Positions 46,293 through 55,273 of a stretch of 64,000 nucleotides of DNA are shown here, one piece after another. The notes under the pieces are model-generated. The model had not been told where the DNA came from, made no database searches, and worked only from the letters and a program-made list of their open reading frames with translations. Source of the DNA: SW4 sp042466115. GTDB taxonomy: Bacteria > Pseudomonadota > Alphaproteobacteria > Rhodobacterales > Rhodobacteraceae. Position 1 is the first letter of the stretch; every line of letters begins with the position of its first letter. The stretch covers positions 1,550,001 through 1,614,000 of the forward strand of contig NZ_JAXHBQ010000001.1 of NCBI RefSeq assembly GCF_042466115.1, given 5' to 3'. The position numbers and the translations under genes were made by a program.

Positions 46293-46322
46293 GCGGCGGC
46301 GCGGGCTGTCCCGCGCCGCCGC
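46293..46322 (-). terminator. GC-rich intercistronic hairpin after tauA
   Basis: A perfect 13-bp stem, GCGGCGGCGCGGG with CCCGCGCCGCCGC, with loop CTGT, 7 bases after the tauA stop. It has no clear T-run on the minus strand (CTCCCTTTCC follows), so it is more likely an mRNA-stabilising or partial-termination element. Confidence 0.7.
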
Positions 46323-46329
46323 CCTGGTC

Positions 46330-47343
46330 TTACATGTCTGCGGCGGATGCCAGCGGGCCTGCGTTCACAGCGCCCTCATAGCTGTCCAGCGCACCATCGA
46401 TCGAGCCGGACGCCACAAAGACGTCGGCAACGCCCTTCATGAAGGTCGCAGCGTTTCCGCCCAACCAGGCCGCGCTCAGCTGTTCGTCAACGCTTGGGAA
46501 CACGAACGTCGCCATGGTTTCCGCGGTTGCCCCTTCATCCATACCGGCGTCCTGCGCAATCACGGGGATCATTGCTTCGGCATCGGCACCGCCTGCATTC
46601 CACATGGCATTCGCTTCGGCTGTGACGGCCAGGAACTTGGCAACCAGTTCTGGTTCTTCAGCCGCAAAGTCAGCCGGCGCAGTTGTCGCGTCAAACACAA
46701 GAATACCAAGCGCTGTCTTTTCATCACCTGTCAGCAACACGTTGCCATGTTCCAACATACGACGCAGCGCGCCGCCCCAACCGCAGGCCATGTCAACCTG
46801 ACCCTGCGCCAATGCGGCAGCGCCATCGGCGGGTGCCATATCAACGATTTCCATCGACCCAACGTCGACACCAAAGTGGTTCATCTGGCTCAGGAAACCA
46901 TAGTGCGCGGCGGTGCCAAGCGGCACGGCAACCTTGGATCCGGCCAGATCGGCAGCGGTCGATGCGTCGATCTCGCGGTTTTCGGCAACAACGCAGTTGT
47001 CGTTGTCAGCATAAGACACAGCCACATCCAGCACCTGAATGTCCTGACCGGCCGAGGTCGCAACCACGAAAGGCGGGATACCCTGGCTGACAGAAAGCTG
47101 GACATCACCCGATGCCATCGCCGCCGACATCGCCGTGCCTGTGTCAAAGCTGACCCAGTTGATGCTGACGCCCATGGCTTCTTCATACATGCCGTTGACC
47201 TTGGCGTATTGGAACGGCATCGGCCACTCGAGGAAATACGCAACCGTGATTTCGCTCAGGTGTCCTTCGGCCGTCGCCGTCTGTGCGCCCGTCAAAAGCG
47301 CAAGACCAGCAGCCGCACCCATCAGTTTTGAAGTGAGTTTCAT
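46330..47343 (-). CDS. tauA: Taurine ABC transporter substrate-binding protein
   Basis: Periplasmic binding protein of the TauA/SsuA/ThiY family, 337 residues. Signal peptide MKLTSKLMGAAAGLALLTG and following, cleaved after TATA near residue 26. The mature part opens ITVAYFLEWPMPFQYAKV and has WVSFDTGTAMSAAMASGDV and a GSKVAVPLGTAAHYGFL ligand-site segment. Substrate is taken from the linked tpa, tauR and xsc. It is the first gene of the tauABC transcript, downstream of the tpa terminator. Confidence 0.92.
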   Translation of the reverse strand: MKLTSKLMGAAAGLALLTGAQTATAEGHLSEITVAYFLEWPMPFQYAKVNGMYEEAMGVSINWVSFDTGTAMSAAMASGDVQLSVSQGIPPFVVATSAGQDIQVLDVAVSYADNDNCVVAENREIDASTAADLAGSKVAVPLGTAAHYGFLSQMNHFGVDVGSMEIVDMAPADGAAALAQGQVDMACGWGGALRRMLEHGNVLLTGDEKTALGILVFDATTAPADFAAEEPELVAKFLAVTAEANAMWNAGGADAEAMIPVIAQDAGMDEGATAETMATFVFPSVDEQLSAAWLGGNAATFMKGVADVFVASGSIDGALDSYEGAVNAGPLASAADM

Positions 47344-47484
47344 TTATCGTCTCCCATGTTGGTGGCCCTTTTGGACCGGATTACGCCGGGCAGGTTGCCC
47401 CTGCCTCAATCGTTCGTGTTGCCCCGACGGTGGGGCAGTCCGGCGTCAAACTGAACACGTTTCGTGCCACAGTCCAACCCCGCA

Positions 47485-47522
47485 ATAAGAAAAGGCGCAT
47501 CCGCTTTGAAACGGATACGCCC
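47485..47522 (-). terminator. Rho-independent terminator of the aminotransferase gene
   Basis: On the minus strand GGCGTATCCG pairs with CGGATGCGCC (10 pairs, one G-T) around an 8-base loop, followed by TTTTCTTATT. It is 8 bases after the stop. Confidence 0.85.
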
Positions 47523-47529
47523 AAAAAAC

Positions 47530-48849
47530 CTAGGCTGGAATGGCCTTGATCGTCTTGCGAAGCTTGTCGACAATTTCGTCGATATGCTTTTCCTCGCTGG
47601 TATACATCGGCGCAAGAATCGCATTGTCGCCGGTGAATTTGATGTGGCAGCCGTTCCAGAACAGCGCCGTCTGTGCCGCAACCCCGCGCAAGCCCGGCTT
47701 TTCGCCCGGATGAAGTTCAACACCCGCCATCATCCCGATCGTGCGGATATCCTTGACCAGATCAAGCTCACCCAGTTCCATGACCGCTTTTTCAAAATAC
47801 GGGGCCATGTCCTTGGCGCGTTGAAACAGGCCTTCCTCGCGATAGATGGCCATGCTGGCCAGACCCGCGGCACAGGCGCCCGGATGGCCCGAATAGGTAT
47901 AGCCGTGAAACAGTTCGATCCCGCCCATGGCGGCCTTGTCGGTAATGACATCATAGATATCATCACGCACCGCGACGGCACCCATCGGCATCGCCCCGTT
48001 GGTCAGCGCCTTGGCCATGGTCATCAGGTCCGGCGTCACATCAAAGGCATCGGCGGCAAAGGTTCCGCCAACCCGTCCGAAACCGGTAATCACCTCGTCA
48101 AACACCAACAAGATACCGTGCTTGTCGCACAGCTCGCGCAGACGCTTGAGGTATCCCTTGGGCGGGGGCAGCGTGCCGCATGACCCGGCAACCGGCTCGA
48201 CGAACACCGCCGCAATCGTTTCCGCACCAAAGTTGTCGACGGCGCGCTGCAAATCCTCGGCCCGATCCGCGCCCGACGTCCGGCAGCCCGGTGTCTTCAT
48301 TTCCTCGTCCGTCCAGGTGTGGCGCATGTGCACGACACCCGGCATCGTCACCGAAAACGCACGGCGGTTGTTCACCAGCCCGCTTAGGGCCACGCCACCG
48401 ATATTGACCCCGTGATAGGCCTTTTCCCGGCTGATGAAATGGCGCGCGTTCTTGCCGCTGGCGGTGTTGTAGGCCATCACGATCTTGAGCGCAGTATCCA
48501 CTGCCTCGGACCCGGAATTGACGAAAAAGACCTTGTTCAGCCCCTCGGGCGTCATCCGTGCAATTTCTTCGGCAAAGGCAAACGACAGCTTATGGCCGGT
48601 CCCGAAGGGCGACACAAAGGTCATCTGCTGCATCGCCTGATGCACCGATTCGATAATCTTGGGGTGGCAATGACCCGCAGGCGAACAGAACAGGCCCGAT
48701 GACCCGTCAATGACCGTGCCACCCTTGTGGTCGGTCATGTAAACGCCTTTTGCTTCAGTGATTAAGCGTGGATCCTTCTTGAATCCGCGGTTGTCCGTAA
48801 AAGGCATCCAGAACTCTTCAAGCGAGTTGTTTTTTACGTCGAGCGCCAT
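47530..48849 (-). CDS. tpa: Omega-amino-acid/taurine-pyruvate aminotransferase
   Basis: Class III PLP aminotransferase, 439 residues. It is predicted to move the amino group of taurine (or hypotaurine, beta-alanine) to pyruvate, giving sulfoacetaldehyde and alanine. Features: FVNSGSEAVDTALKIVMAYN near 109-128, AYHGVNIGGVALSG, VFVEPVAGSCG, LLVFDEVITGFGRVG, and the PLP lysine in TMAKALTNGAMPMG near 284. By sequence it looks like beta-alanine:pyruvate transaminases; by context (tauR divergent, xsc next) it is Tpa. The binding region upstream holds two near-identical repeats. Confidence 0.85.
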   Translation of the reverse strand: MALDVKNNSLEEFWMPFTDNRGFKKDPRLITEAKGVYMTDHKGGTVIDGSSGLFCSPAGHCHPKIIESVHQAMQQMTFVSPFGTGHKLSFAFAEEIARMTPEGLNKVFFVNSGSEAVDTALKIVMAYNTASGKNARHFISREKAYHGVNIGGVALSGLVNNRRAFSVTMPGVVHMRHTWTDEEMKTPGCRTSGADRAEDLQRAVDNFGAETIAAVFVEPVAGSCGTLPPPKGYLKRLRELCDKHGILLVFDEVITGFGRVGGTFAADAFDVTPDLMTMAKALTNGAMPMGAVAVRDDIYDVITDKAAMGGIELFHGYTYSGHPGACAAGLASMAIYREEGLFQRAKDMAPYFEKAVMELGELDLVKDIRTIGMMAGVELHPGEKPGLRGVAAQTALFWNGCHIKFTGDNAILAPMYTSEEKHIDEIVDKLRKTIKAIPA

Positions 48850-48910
48850 GGCAGCGATCTCCTGAAAGGGAATAAGTCCGGAGAACGCTAGCGTTAGGCA
48901 GTGGATTCCT

Positions 48911-48947
48911 TTACATCCAGATTGAAGCGCAATTTATATCCAGATTG
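48911..48947. promoter_or_regulatory. Direct repeats, probable TauR operator between tpa and tauR
   Basis: TTACATCCAGATTG at 48911-48924 and TTATATCCAGATTG at 48934-48947 are 13/14 identical and 23 bases apart, about two helical turns. On the other strand they read CTGGATGTAA and CTGGATATAA, close to the CTGGACYTAA direct repeats described for Rhodobacter capsulatus TauR. They lie in the divergent tpa-tauR gap; the second ends 4 bases before the tauR ATG. Confidence 0.8.
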
Positions 48948-48951
48948 GCAC

Positions 48952-50424
48952 ATGGCGATTTCCGAAGAGACTTTTTTTCTGGACCCGCAGGCACAAGGCA
49001 CCCTGCAAAGCCAGATTCAAACAATGGTCGCCGAAGGGATTCTGTCGGGTCGGTTCCGCCGTGGGGAAAAGCTGCCCAGCTCGCGCAAGCTTGCGCAACA
49101 CCTTGGGATCAGCCGGATCACGGTCACGCTCGCCTATACCGACCTTCTGGCAGACGACTATATCACTGCGCGCGGGCGATCGGGCTACTTCGTCTCCGAC
49201 AATGCGCCCGAACCGCCAAATTTTCCAGCTCAGGCCGCCGGGGTCGGTAGCGTCGACTGGACCCGCGCGATCGGTCAACGCTTCACCGGCGGCGAACCCC
49301 ATTCCAAACCGCGCAACTGGGCCAGTTTCCGCTATCCGTTCATCTATGGACAGGCCGACCCAACCCTGTTCGATTCAGCCAACTGGCGGCTATGCGCCCT
49401 CGAAGCCCTGGGCAAAAAGGACTTTGATGCGCTGACCACCGATTACAACGATCAGGACGATCCCAAACTGATTGAGTTCATCGCCCGCCAAACCCTGCCA
49501 CGGCGCGGTATCCTGGCCAAACCTGATGAAATCCTGCTGACCCTTGGTGCGCAAAACGCGCTGTGGCTGACGGCGCAGGTGCTGCTGACCAGCCGCCGCC
49601 GTGCCGTTGTCGAAGACCCCTGCTATCCGGCCCTGCGCGCGATCCTGAACCATTCCCGCTGCCATTTGACGGCCCTGCCCGTTGACAGCGATGGATTGCC
49701 ACCCGACGCCTTGCCGCCCGACACAGACGTTGTTTTCACGACACCCAGCCACCAGTGCCCAACCACATCAACCATGTCGATGCAGCGCCGTCAGGACCTT
49801 CTGGCGCGCGCCGAACGGGACAATTACCTGATCGTCGAGGATGACTATGAATTCGAGATGTCCTTTCTCAAACCCCCGTCACCGGCCCTGAAATCGCTCG
49901 ATCGGAACGGGCGGGTGATCTATGTCGGGTCTTTTTCCAAATCACTTTTTCCCGGCTTGCGGCTTGGCTATCTTGTGGGGCCAGCGCCGTTCATCCGCGA
50001 GGCCCGTGCCCTGCGCGCCAGCGTCCTGCGCCACCCGCCCGGCCATATCCAGCGCACCGCGACCTATTTCCTGTCACGCGGCCACTACGATGCGTTGATC
50101 CGGCGGATGGGCAAGGCCTATTATGACCGGCGGCGCATCATGGACAACGCCATCGCCGAACACGGACTTGCTGTTGCAGGTGCGGGCAGTTTCGGGGGCT
50201 CGTCGTTCTGGATGCGCGCACCTGATCACATTGACACCACCGCGCTTGCCGCGACCCTTGCCAACAGCGGCGTGTTGATCGAGCCGGGATGTCACTTCTT
50301 TGCAGCCGATAACCCGCCACGGAATTTCTACCGGCTTGCCTATTCCTCGATCCCCTCCAGCCGCATTCCCGATGGGATCGCCCGGATCACGGCTGCGATC
50401 TCGGTCGCGTCTGGCCATACCTGA
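48952..50424 (+). CDS. tauR: MocR-type transcriptional regulator of taurine catabolism
   Basis: A 490-residue MocR/GntR regulator. The N-terminal winged HTH contains AEGILSGRFRRGEKLPSSRK and LGISRITVTLAYTDL. The C-terminal aminotransferase-like domain keeps the PLP lysine in YVGSFSKSLFPGLRLG near 325-340 and EDDYEFEMSF. In Rhodobacter capsulatus TauR activates taurine genes from direct repeats. It is divergent from tpa over a repeat-bearing gap and precedes xsc. The ATG at 48952 fits the HTH; the frame is open from a GTG at 48901 that overlaps the operator. Confidence 0.9.
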   Translation: MAISEETFFLDPQAQGTLQSQIQTMVAEGILSGRFRRGEKLPSSRKLAQHLGISRITVTLAYTDLLADDYITARGRSGYFVSDNAPEPPNFPAQAAGVGSVDWTRAIGQRFTGGEPHSKPRNWASFRYPFIYGQADPTLFDSANWRLCALEALGKKDFDALTTDYNDQDDPKLIEFIARQTLPRRGILAKPDEILLTLGAQNALWLTAQVLLTSRRRAVVEDPCYPALRAILNHSRCHLTALPVDSDGLPPDALPPDTDVVFTTPSHQCPTTSTMSMQRRQDLLARAERDNYLIVEDDYEFEMSFLKPPSPALKSLDRNGRVIYVGSFSKSLFPGLRLGYLVGPAPFIREARALRASVLRHPPGHIQRTATYFLSRGHYDALIRRMGKAYYDRRRIMDNAIAEHGLAVAGAGSFGGSSFWMRAPDHIDTTALAATLANSGVLIEPGCHFFAADNPPRNFYRLAYSSIPSSRIPDGIARITAAISVASGHT

Positions 50425-50499
50425 CCCATCCAACTGGCCCTACTGAATCAGCGGCCCAATTCATACCCTCGCGCGAAATCCCAACCAAGGATACTCCAG

Positions 50500-52272
50500 A
50501 TGAAAATGACCACCGAAGAAGCCTTCGTCAAAGCGCTCCAGAAACACGGCATCGAACATGCCTTTGGAATCATCGGCTCGGCGATGATGCCGATCTCCGA
50601 TCTGTTCCCGCAGGCCGGTATCCAGTTTTGGGACTGCGCCCACGAGGGCAGCGCCGGCATGATGTCGGATGGCTACACCCGCGCCACCGGCAAGATGTCG
50701 ATGATGATCGCCCAGAATGGTCCCGGCATCACCAACTTTGTGACGGCCGTGAAAACGGCCTACTGGAACCACACGCCGCTGCTGCTGGTCACACCGCAAG
50801 CGGCCAACAAGACAATCGGTCAGGGTGGCTTTCAGGAAGTTGAACAGATGAAACTGTTCGAAGACATGGTCGCCTATCAGGAAGAAGTGCGCGATCCGAC
50901 CCGCATCGCCGAAGTCCTGACCCGTGTGATCGCCAAGGCCAAGCGCCTGTCCGGCCCCGCCCAAATCAACATCCCCCGCGATTTTTGGACGCAAGTGGTT
51001 GATATCGACATCCCTGATCCGGTTGAGTTCGAGGTGTCCCCAGGTGGTGAAAACTCGATCAAAGCCGCGGCTGATCTGATCTCGGGCGCCAAGAACCCCG
51101 TGATCCTGAACGGCGCGGGCGTGGTCCTGTCGCAAGGCGGCATCGCGGCCTCCATGGCGCTTGCCGAACGGCTCGATGCGCCCGTCTGCGTTGGCTACCA
51201 ACACAACGATGCCTTCCCCGGTTCGCACCCGCTGTTCGCAGGTCCCCTGGGCTATAACGGCTCCAAGGCGGGGATGGAGTTGATCAAGGATGCCGACGTC
51301 GTCGTCTGCCTCGGCACGCGCCTCAACCCGTTTTCCACCCTGCCCGGCTATGGCATGGACTACTGGCCTGTGGACGCGAAAATCATTCAGGTCGATATCA
51401 ACCCCGACCGGATCGGCCTGACCAAGAAAGTCACTGTCGGCATCGTCGGTGACGCGGCCAAAGTGGCGCGCGGCATCTTGAACCAACTGGCCGATGACGC
51501 GGGCGACAAAGGGCGCGACGCGCGCAAGGCCGCCGTGGCCAAAGCCAAATCCGCCTGGGCGCAGCAACTCTCGAGCATGGATCACGAAGATGATGATCCG
51601 GGCACCACATGGAACGAACGCGCACGCGCCGACAAACCCGACTGGATGAGCCCCCGCATGGCATGGCGCGCAATCCAATCCGCCCTCCCGCGCGAGGCGA
51701 TCATCAGCTCCGACATCGGCAACAACTGCGCCATCGGCAACGCCTATCCCGACTTTGACGAGGGGCGCAAATACCTTGCCCCCGGTCTCTTTGGCCCTTG
51801 CGGTTACGGCCTGCCTGCCATTGTCGGCGCAAAGATCGGCCAACCCAACGTGCCCGTCGTGGGTTTCGCTGGTGACGGTGCCTTCGGCATTGCGGTCAAT
51901 GAACTGACAGCAATCGGGCGCGGCGAATGGCCCCCGATCACGCAGATCGTGTTCCGCAACTACCAATGGGGCGCGGAAAAGCGCAATTCGACCCTGTGGT
52001 TCGATGACAACTTCGTCGGCACCGAACTGGACACATCCGTGTCCTACGCAGGCATCGCGCAGGCCTGCGGGCTGCAAGGCGTCGTTGCACGCACAATGGA
52101 TGAATTGACCGCCGCCCTGAACAAGGCGATCGAGGACCAGATGAAACACGGCAAGACCACCCTGATCGAAGCGATGATCAATCAGGAACTCGGCGAACCC
52201 TTCCGCCGTGACGCCATGAAGAAACCGGTCTCGGTCGCAGGCATCTCCAAAGACGACATGCGTGCCCAATAA
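50500..52272 (+). CDS. xsc: Sulfoacetaldehyde acetyltransferase
   Basis: ThDP-dependent enzyme that cleaves sulfoacetaldehyde with phosphate into acetyl phosphate and sulfite. The 590-residue protein is colinear with Xsc: MKMTTEEAFVKALQKHGIEH, FGIIGSAMMPISDLFPQAG, CAHEGSAGMMSDGYTRATG (catalytic Glu). The ThDP motif is GFAGDGAFGIAVNELTAIG near 459. Its strong likeness to Xsc rather than acetolactate synthase is clear from FWDCAHEGSAG and RNYQWGAEKRN. It lies 76 bases after tauR and may be cotranscribed; it is the central reaction of this cluster. Confidence 0.97.
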   Translation: MKMTTEEAFVKALQKHGIEHAFGIIGSAMMPISDLFPQAGIQFWDCAHEGSAGMMSDGYTRATGKMSMMIAQNGPGITNFVTAVKTAYWNHTPLLLVTPQAANKTIGQGGFQEVEQMKLFEDMVAYQEEVRDPTRIAEVLTRVIAKAKRLSGPAQINIPRDFWTQVVDIDIPDPVEFEVSPGGENSIKAAADLISGAKNPVILNGAGVVLSQGGIAASMALAERLDAPVCVGYQHNDAFPGSHPLFAGPLGYNGSKAGMELIKDADVVVCLGTRLNPFSTLPGYGMDYWPVDAKIIQVDINPDRIGLTKKVTVGIVGDAAKVARGILNQLADDAGDKGRDARKAAVAKAKSAWAQQLSSMDHEDDDPGTTWNERARADKPDWMSPRMAWRAIQSALPREAIISSDIGNNCAIGNAYPDFDEGRKYLAPGLFGPCGYGLPAIVGAKIGQPNVPVVGFAGDGAFGIAVNELTAIGRGEWPPITQIVFRNYQWGAEKRNSTLWFDDNFVGTELDTSVSYAGIAQACGLQGVVARTMDELTAALNKAIEDQMKHGKTTLIEAMINQELGEPFRRDAMKKPVSVAGISKDDMRAQ

Positions 52273-52279
52273 AAAACCA

Positions 52280-52321
52280 CTCCGGCGGGCTTCTTTTGTT
52301 CAAAAATACCTCCCGCCGGAG
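52280..52321 (+). terminator. Hairpin after xsc formed with a dispersed repeat
   Basis: CTCCGGCGGG at 52280-52289 pairs perfectly with CCCGCCGGAG at 52312-52321 across a T-rich 22-base loop. It starts 8 bases after the xsc stop. The 3' arm belongs to the dispersed CTCCCGCCGGAGGCTCCT repeat. A long loop and no T-run after it make it a processing or partial-termination element. Confidence 0.55.
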
Positions 52322-52327
52322 GCTCCT
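52310..52327 (+). repeat. Dispersed REP-like repeat, copy 1
   Basis: CTCCCGCCGGAGGCTCCT, flanked by AAAATAC on the left and CCCC on the right. An 18-base identical copy lies at 59937-59954. Elements like this are scattered in Rhodobacterales genomes, as far as I recall. Confidence 0.7.
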
Positions 52328-52396
52328 CCCCGCGCCACTGGTCGCGGCCGCCTGCCTGTGATGGAATAGGGTGAAATCAACGAACAAGGACGCCCG

Positions 52397-53335
52397 ATGA
52401 CCACCCCCCACCCGTTTCTGTCCACGATCCTGCCCCACTGCCCGCAACGCCTTCTGGATCAGGCACGCAGCCTGCCCGTGCCGCGTGTGGCGCTGGTGAA
52501 TGCGGGGGCCGAAAACCCCCTGCGCGGCATCCGCGAAGCCGCCGAAGCGGGGCTTGCCGAACCTGTCCTGATCGGTGACGAGGCCAAGATTCGCGACGCC
52601 GCCGAGGCGCTGGACTACGACATCAGCCAGTTGCGCCTGATCCACGCCCCGCACGCCGAGGCTGCAGTCAAAGCGGCCGAGCTTGCCCGCAAGGGCGAGG
52701 CGGATGCGATCATGAAGGGCCAGGTTCACACCTCGACCTTCCTCAAGGGGCTGCTGCCATCCAGCGCGGGGCTGCGCGAAAAAGGCACCCGTTGCGGCCA
52801 CGTATTCCATATCACCACGCCGCACTCTGACCGCCCGCTTTTGCTGACCGATGGCGCGCTGAACGTCGACCCCTCCGTGGAAACCCGTCAGGCCTGCCTG
52901 CAACTGGCCGTGGAACTGGCACAGACGCTGGGCATTCAGCGGCCCAAGGCCGCCCTTCTGGCCCCCACCGAAGACCCGATTCCATCGGTGCAGAACACCA
53001 TGGAAAGTGCTGCCATCGCCACATGGGCGCGCGATCACCTGCCGCAAGCGCAGGTCGCAGGCCCCATCGCGATGGACCTGATCCTGTCGCATGACGCGGC
53101 GGCCATCAAAGGCTACGACAACCCCGTTGGGGGGGACGCCGACATCATGGTCACACCCAACATCACCACCGGCAACGCGCTGTTCAAACTGATGGTTCTT
53201 GGCATGGGCTGTTGCGCCGCAGGGATCGTTCTGGGGGCCAAAGTCCCGATCCTGCTGACCTCGCGCAGCCAACAGGCCCCTGCCCGCATCGCCTCGGCCG
53301 CGCTGGGGGTCATTGCCGCGGGTGCGCGCGCATGA
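52397..53335 (+). CDS. Phosphate acetyl/butyryltransferase-family protein
   Basis: A 312-residue phosphotransacylase of the PTA/PTB family. It has PRVALVNAGAENPLRGIREA, EADAIMKGQVHTSTFLKGLL near 100-119, DGALNVDPSVETRQAC, PIAMDLILSHDAAAIKG and a typical end TSRSQQAPARIASAALG. This fits the phosphate butyryltransferase/bifunctional-MaoC C-terminal branch more than classic Pta. It may convert acetyl phosphate from Xsc, or another acyl phosphate, to the CoA ester. It overlaps the kinase start by 4 bases. Confidence 0.85.
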   Translation: MTTPHPFLSTILPHCPQRLLDQARSLPVPRVALVNAGAENPLRGIREAAEAGLAEPVLIGDEAKIRDAAEALDYDISQLRLIHAPHAEAAVKAAELARKGEADAIMKGQVHTSTFLKGLLPSSAGLREKGTRCGHVFHITTPHSDRPLLLTDGALNVDPSVETRQACLQLAVELAQTLGIQRPKAALLAPTEDPIPSVQNTMESAAIATWARDHLPQAQVAGPIAMDLILSHDAAAIKGYDNPVGGDADIMVTPNITTGNALFKLMVLGMGCCAAGIVLGAKVPILLTSRSQQAPARIASAALGVIAAGARA

Positions 53336-54387
53336 TGCTGGTGCTCAATACCGGATCGTCCTCGATCAAGATCGCGGTGTTCGATCCCGCGTTGAACCTT
53401 GTGGTCGAAGGCAATATCGCGGGTGTCGGGCACGCGGGGCGGATGACGTTGGGCGATGACAAAACGGACGTGACCAGCACCGATCACGCCGACGCGCTCG
53501 ATCATCTGCTTGACGGGCTGGTCGCGCGGGGCATCCCGCTGGACACGATCACCGCCGCCGCCCACCGTGTTGTGCACGGAGGACGGCGCCTGACCGCGCC
53601 CTGCCGCATCACCGACGAAACGCTGACGCAGATCACCGCAATGATCCCGCTTGCGCCACTGCACAATCCACCTGCGCTGGCGGGGATTGCCGCCGTCACC
53701 GCGCAACTGCCAAACGTGCCGCAATTTGCGAGTTTCGATACCGCCTTTCACGCCTGCCAGCCGGACGTGGCGACCACCTATGCCCTGCCCGCCACCCAGC
53801 GCGAGGCTGGCATCCGGCGCTATGGCTTTCACGGACTGTCCTATGCGGGAATGGTGCGCCAGTTCGGCGCCAATCTGCCCCGCCGCCTGCTGGCGCTGCA
53901 CCTTGGCGCGGGCGTCAGCCTCTGCGCTATCAGGGAGGGGAAATCGCTGGCCACTTCGATGGGCTATTCGCCGCTGTCGGGTCCGACCATGGCCACCCGC
54001 ACGGGCGATATTGACGGCATGGCAGTGCTGCGTATCGCGCAGGAATTGGGTTTTGACGCGGCAACCCACCTTCTGAACAAGGAAAGCGGGTTGCTGGGCC
54101 TCTCGGGCACAAGCGGCGATATGCGCACCTTGCTGGCCGATCCATCAGACGCCGCGCAATTCGCCGTCGATCATTTCATCTGGTCTGTGGTGCATCAGGC
54201 GGGCAGCCTGATTGCAGCCATGGAGGGGATCGACGCCATCGCCTTTACTGGCGGGATCGGCGAAAATTCGGCCCCCATTCGTGACCGGATCATGGGGCAT
54301 CTGGCATGGCTGGGTGATCTGCCCGCGCACATCATCCCCGCCGACGAAGAACGCCAGATCGCCATCGACGCGACCGGCCTGCTATGA
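53332..54387 (+). CDS. ackA: Acetate/propionate family kinase
   Basis: Interconverts acyl phosphate plus ADP with acid plus ATP. ASKHA-fold kinase of 351 residues, shorter than the usual 390-400. Motifs: LVLNTGSSSIKIAVF at the N-terminus, AHRVVHGG, RRYGFHGLSYAGM (catalytic His region), LHLGAGVSLCAI, TRTGDIDG (substrate site) and FTGGIGENSAPIRD. ATG 53332 overlaps the phosphotransacylase stop; ATG 53335 is also possible. Together with the preceding gene it can turn acetyl phosphate into acetate and ATP. Stops 2 bases short of the convergent pta gene's stop. Confidence 0.88.
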   Translation: MMLVLNTGSSSIKIAVFDPALNLVVEGNIAGVGHAGRMTLGDDKTDVTSTDHADALDHLLDGLVARGIPLDTITAAAHRVVHGGRRLTAPCRITDETLTQITAMIPLAPLHNPPALAGIAAVTAQLPNVPQFASFDTAFHACQPDVATTYALPATQREAGIRRYGFHGLSYAGMVRQFGANLPRRLLALHLGAGVSLCAIREGKSLATSMGYSPLSGPTMATRTGDIDGMAVLRIAQELGFDAATHLLNKESGLLGLSGTSGDMRTLLADPSDAAQFAVDHFIWSVVHQAGSLIAAMEGIDAIAFTGGIGENSAPIRDRIMGHLAWLGDLPAHIIPADEERQIAIDATGLL

Positions 54388-54388
54388 G

Positions 54389-55240
54389 CTATGCCAGCGC
54401 CACCGTCAGGGCCGTGGCCGCGACGATATCGTCGACCGTCGCCCCGCGCGACAGATCGCAAACGGGGCGCGCGAAACCCTGCAGGATCGGCCCCAAAGCC
54501 TGCGCACCGGCCAGTTCCTGTGCCAGCTTGTATGCGATGTTGCCCGCGTCCAGCGATGGGAACACCAGCACGTTGGCATCACCGCCCGCCACGCCCTTGG
54601 TCGCGGCAATCGCCGCGTTCAGGGCGGCATCGGCCTGTAATGGTCCGGCGAACCCCGTGGCCCCGGCCGCCGCGCGCACAACCTCAACGCTGTCACCCGC
54701 ACCGCTTGACCCGCTGGAATACGACAACAGCGCCACCCGCGCATCGCCCAGCAACGCGCGGCCTGTGGCCGCCGACGCATGGGCAATCGCCGCCAGCCCT
54801 TCAGCGTCCGGCGCGACATTGACCGCGCAATCGGCCCAGACCATCGCCCGCCCGTCCGGGAACACCATCAGGAAAAACGACGAGGGCAGCGTGACACCTT
54901 CGGCCAGCCCGATCGCCAGCCCTGCCGCCTCGATCACGCGGCGCGTGGGCACATCGGCCCCGGCGACCATCACATCGGCCTCGCCCGCCGCGACCATGGC
55001 GGCGGCGCGGATCAGCGGTTTGCCCAGCATCCGCCGCGCCAGTGCGTCCTTGACACCGCGCCCCTCGACCAAGGCGGCGATCTGCGCATCCGTCACATTG
55101 TCCAGCGGCAGCGGCACACACAGCCCCTCATCCGCCAGGCGCGTCATTGCGGCGGCGACACGCGCATCATCGCTCTCGGGGAACACAACACGCGCCTGTT
55201 TGGCCCGTGCTGTGTCTTTCAGTTCATCCAGAATGCCCAT
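54389..55240 (-). CDS. pta: Phosphate acetyltransferase
   Basis: Turns acetyl phosphate plus CoA into acetyl-CoA. The 283-residue short-type Pta (no N-terminal DRTGG domain) has VFPESDDARVAAAMT near the start, ADVMVAGADVPTRRVIEAAG around 87-106, FFLMVFPDGRAMVWADCAVN and the end GFARPVCDLSRGATVDDIV. Such Pta forms accompany Xsc in taurine-degrading Rhodobacteraceae. I chose ATG 55240 (MGILDELKDTARAKQ); the frame is open to 55405. It is divergent from the citrate synthase gene, with 33 bases between starts. Confidence 0.93.
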   Translation of the reverse strand: MGILDELKDTARAKQARVVFPESDDARVAAAMTRLADEGLCVPLPLDNVTDAQIAALVEGRGVKDALARRMLGKPLIRAAAMVAAGEADVMVAGADVPTRRVIEAAGLAIGLAEGVTLPSSFFLMVFPDGRAMVWADCAVNVAPDAEGLAAIAHASAATGRALLGDARVALLSYSSGSSGAGDSVEVVRAAAGATGFAGPLQADAALNAAIAATKGVAGGDANVLVFPSLDAGNIAYKLAQELAGAQALGPILQGFARPVCDLSRGATVDDIVAATALTVALA

Positions 55241-55273
55241 CGCGCCCTCCACTTTTCCCATAGGAGCCTTGAT

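Noticed and set aside
50461..52269. 602-codon minus-strand open frame across xsc
   Set aside because: Exact antisense of Xsc, which has full family motifs; the antisense product has none.
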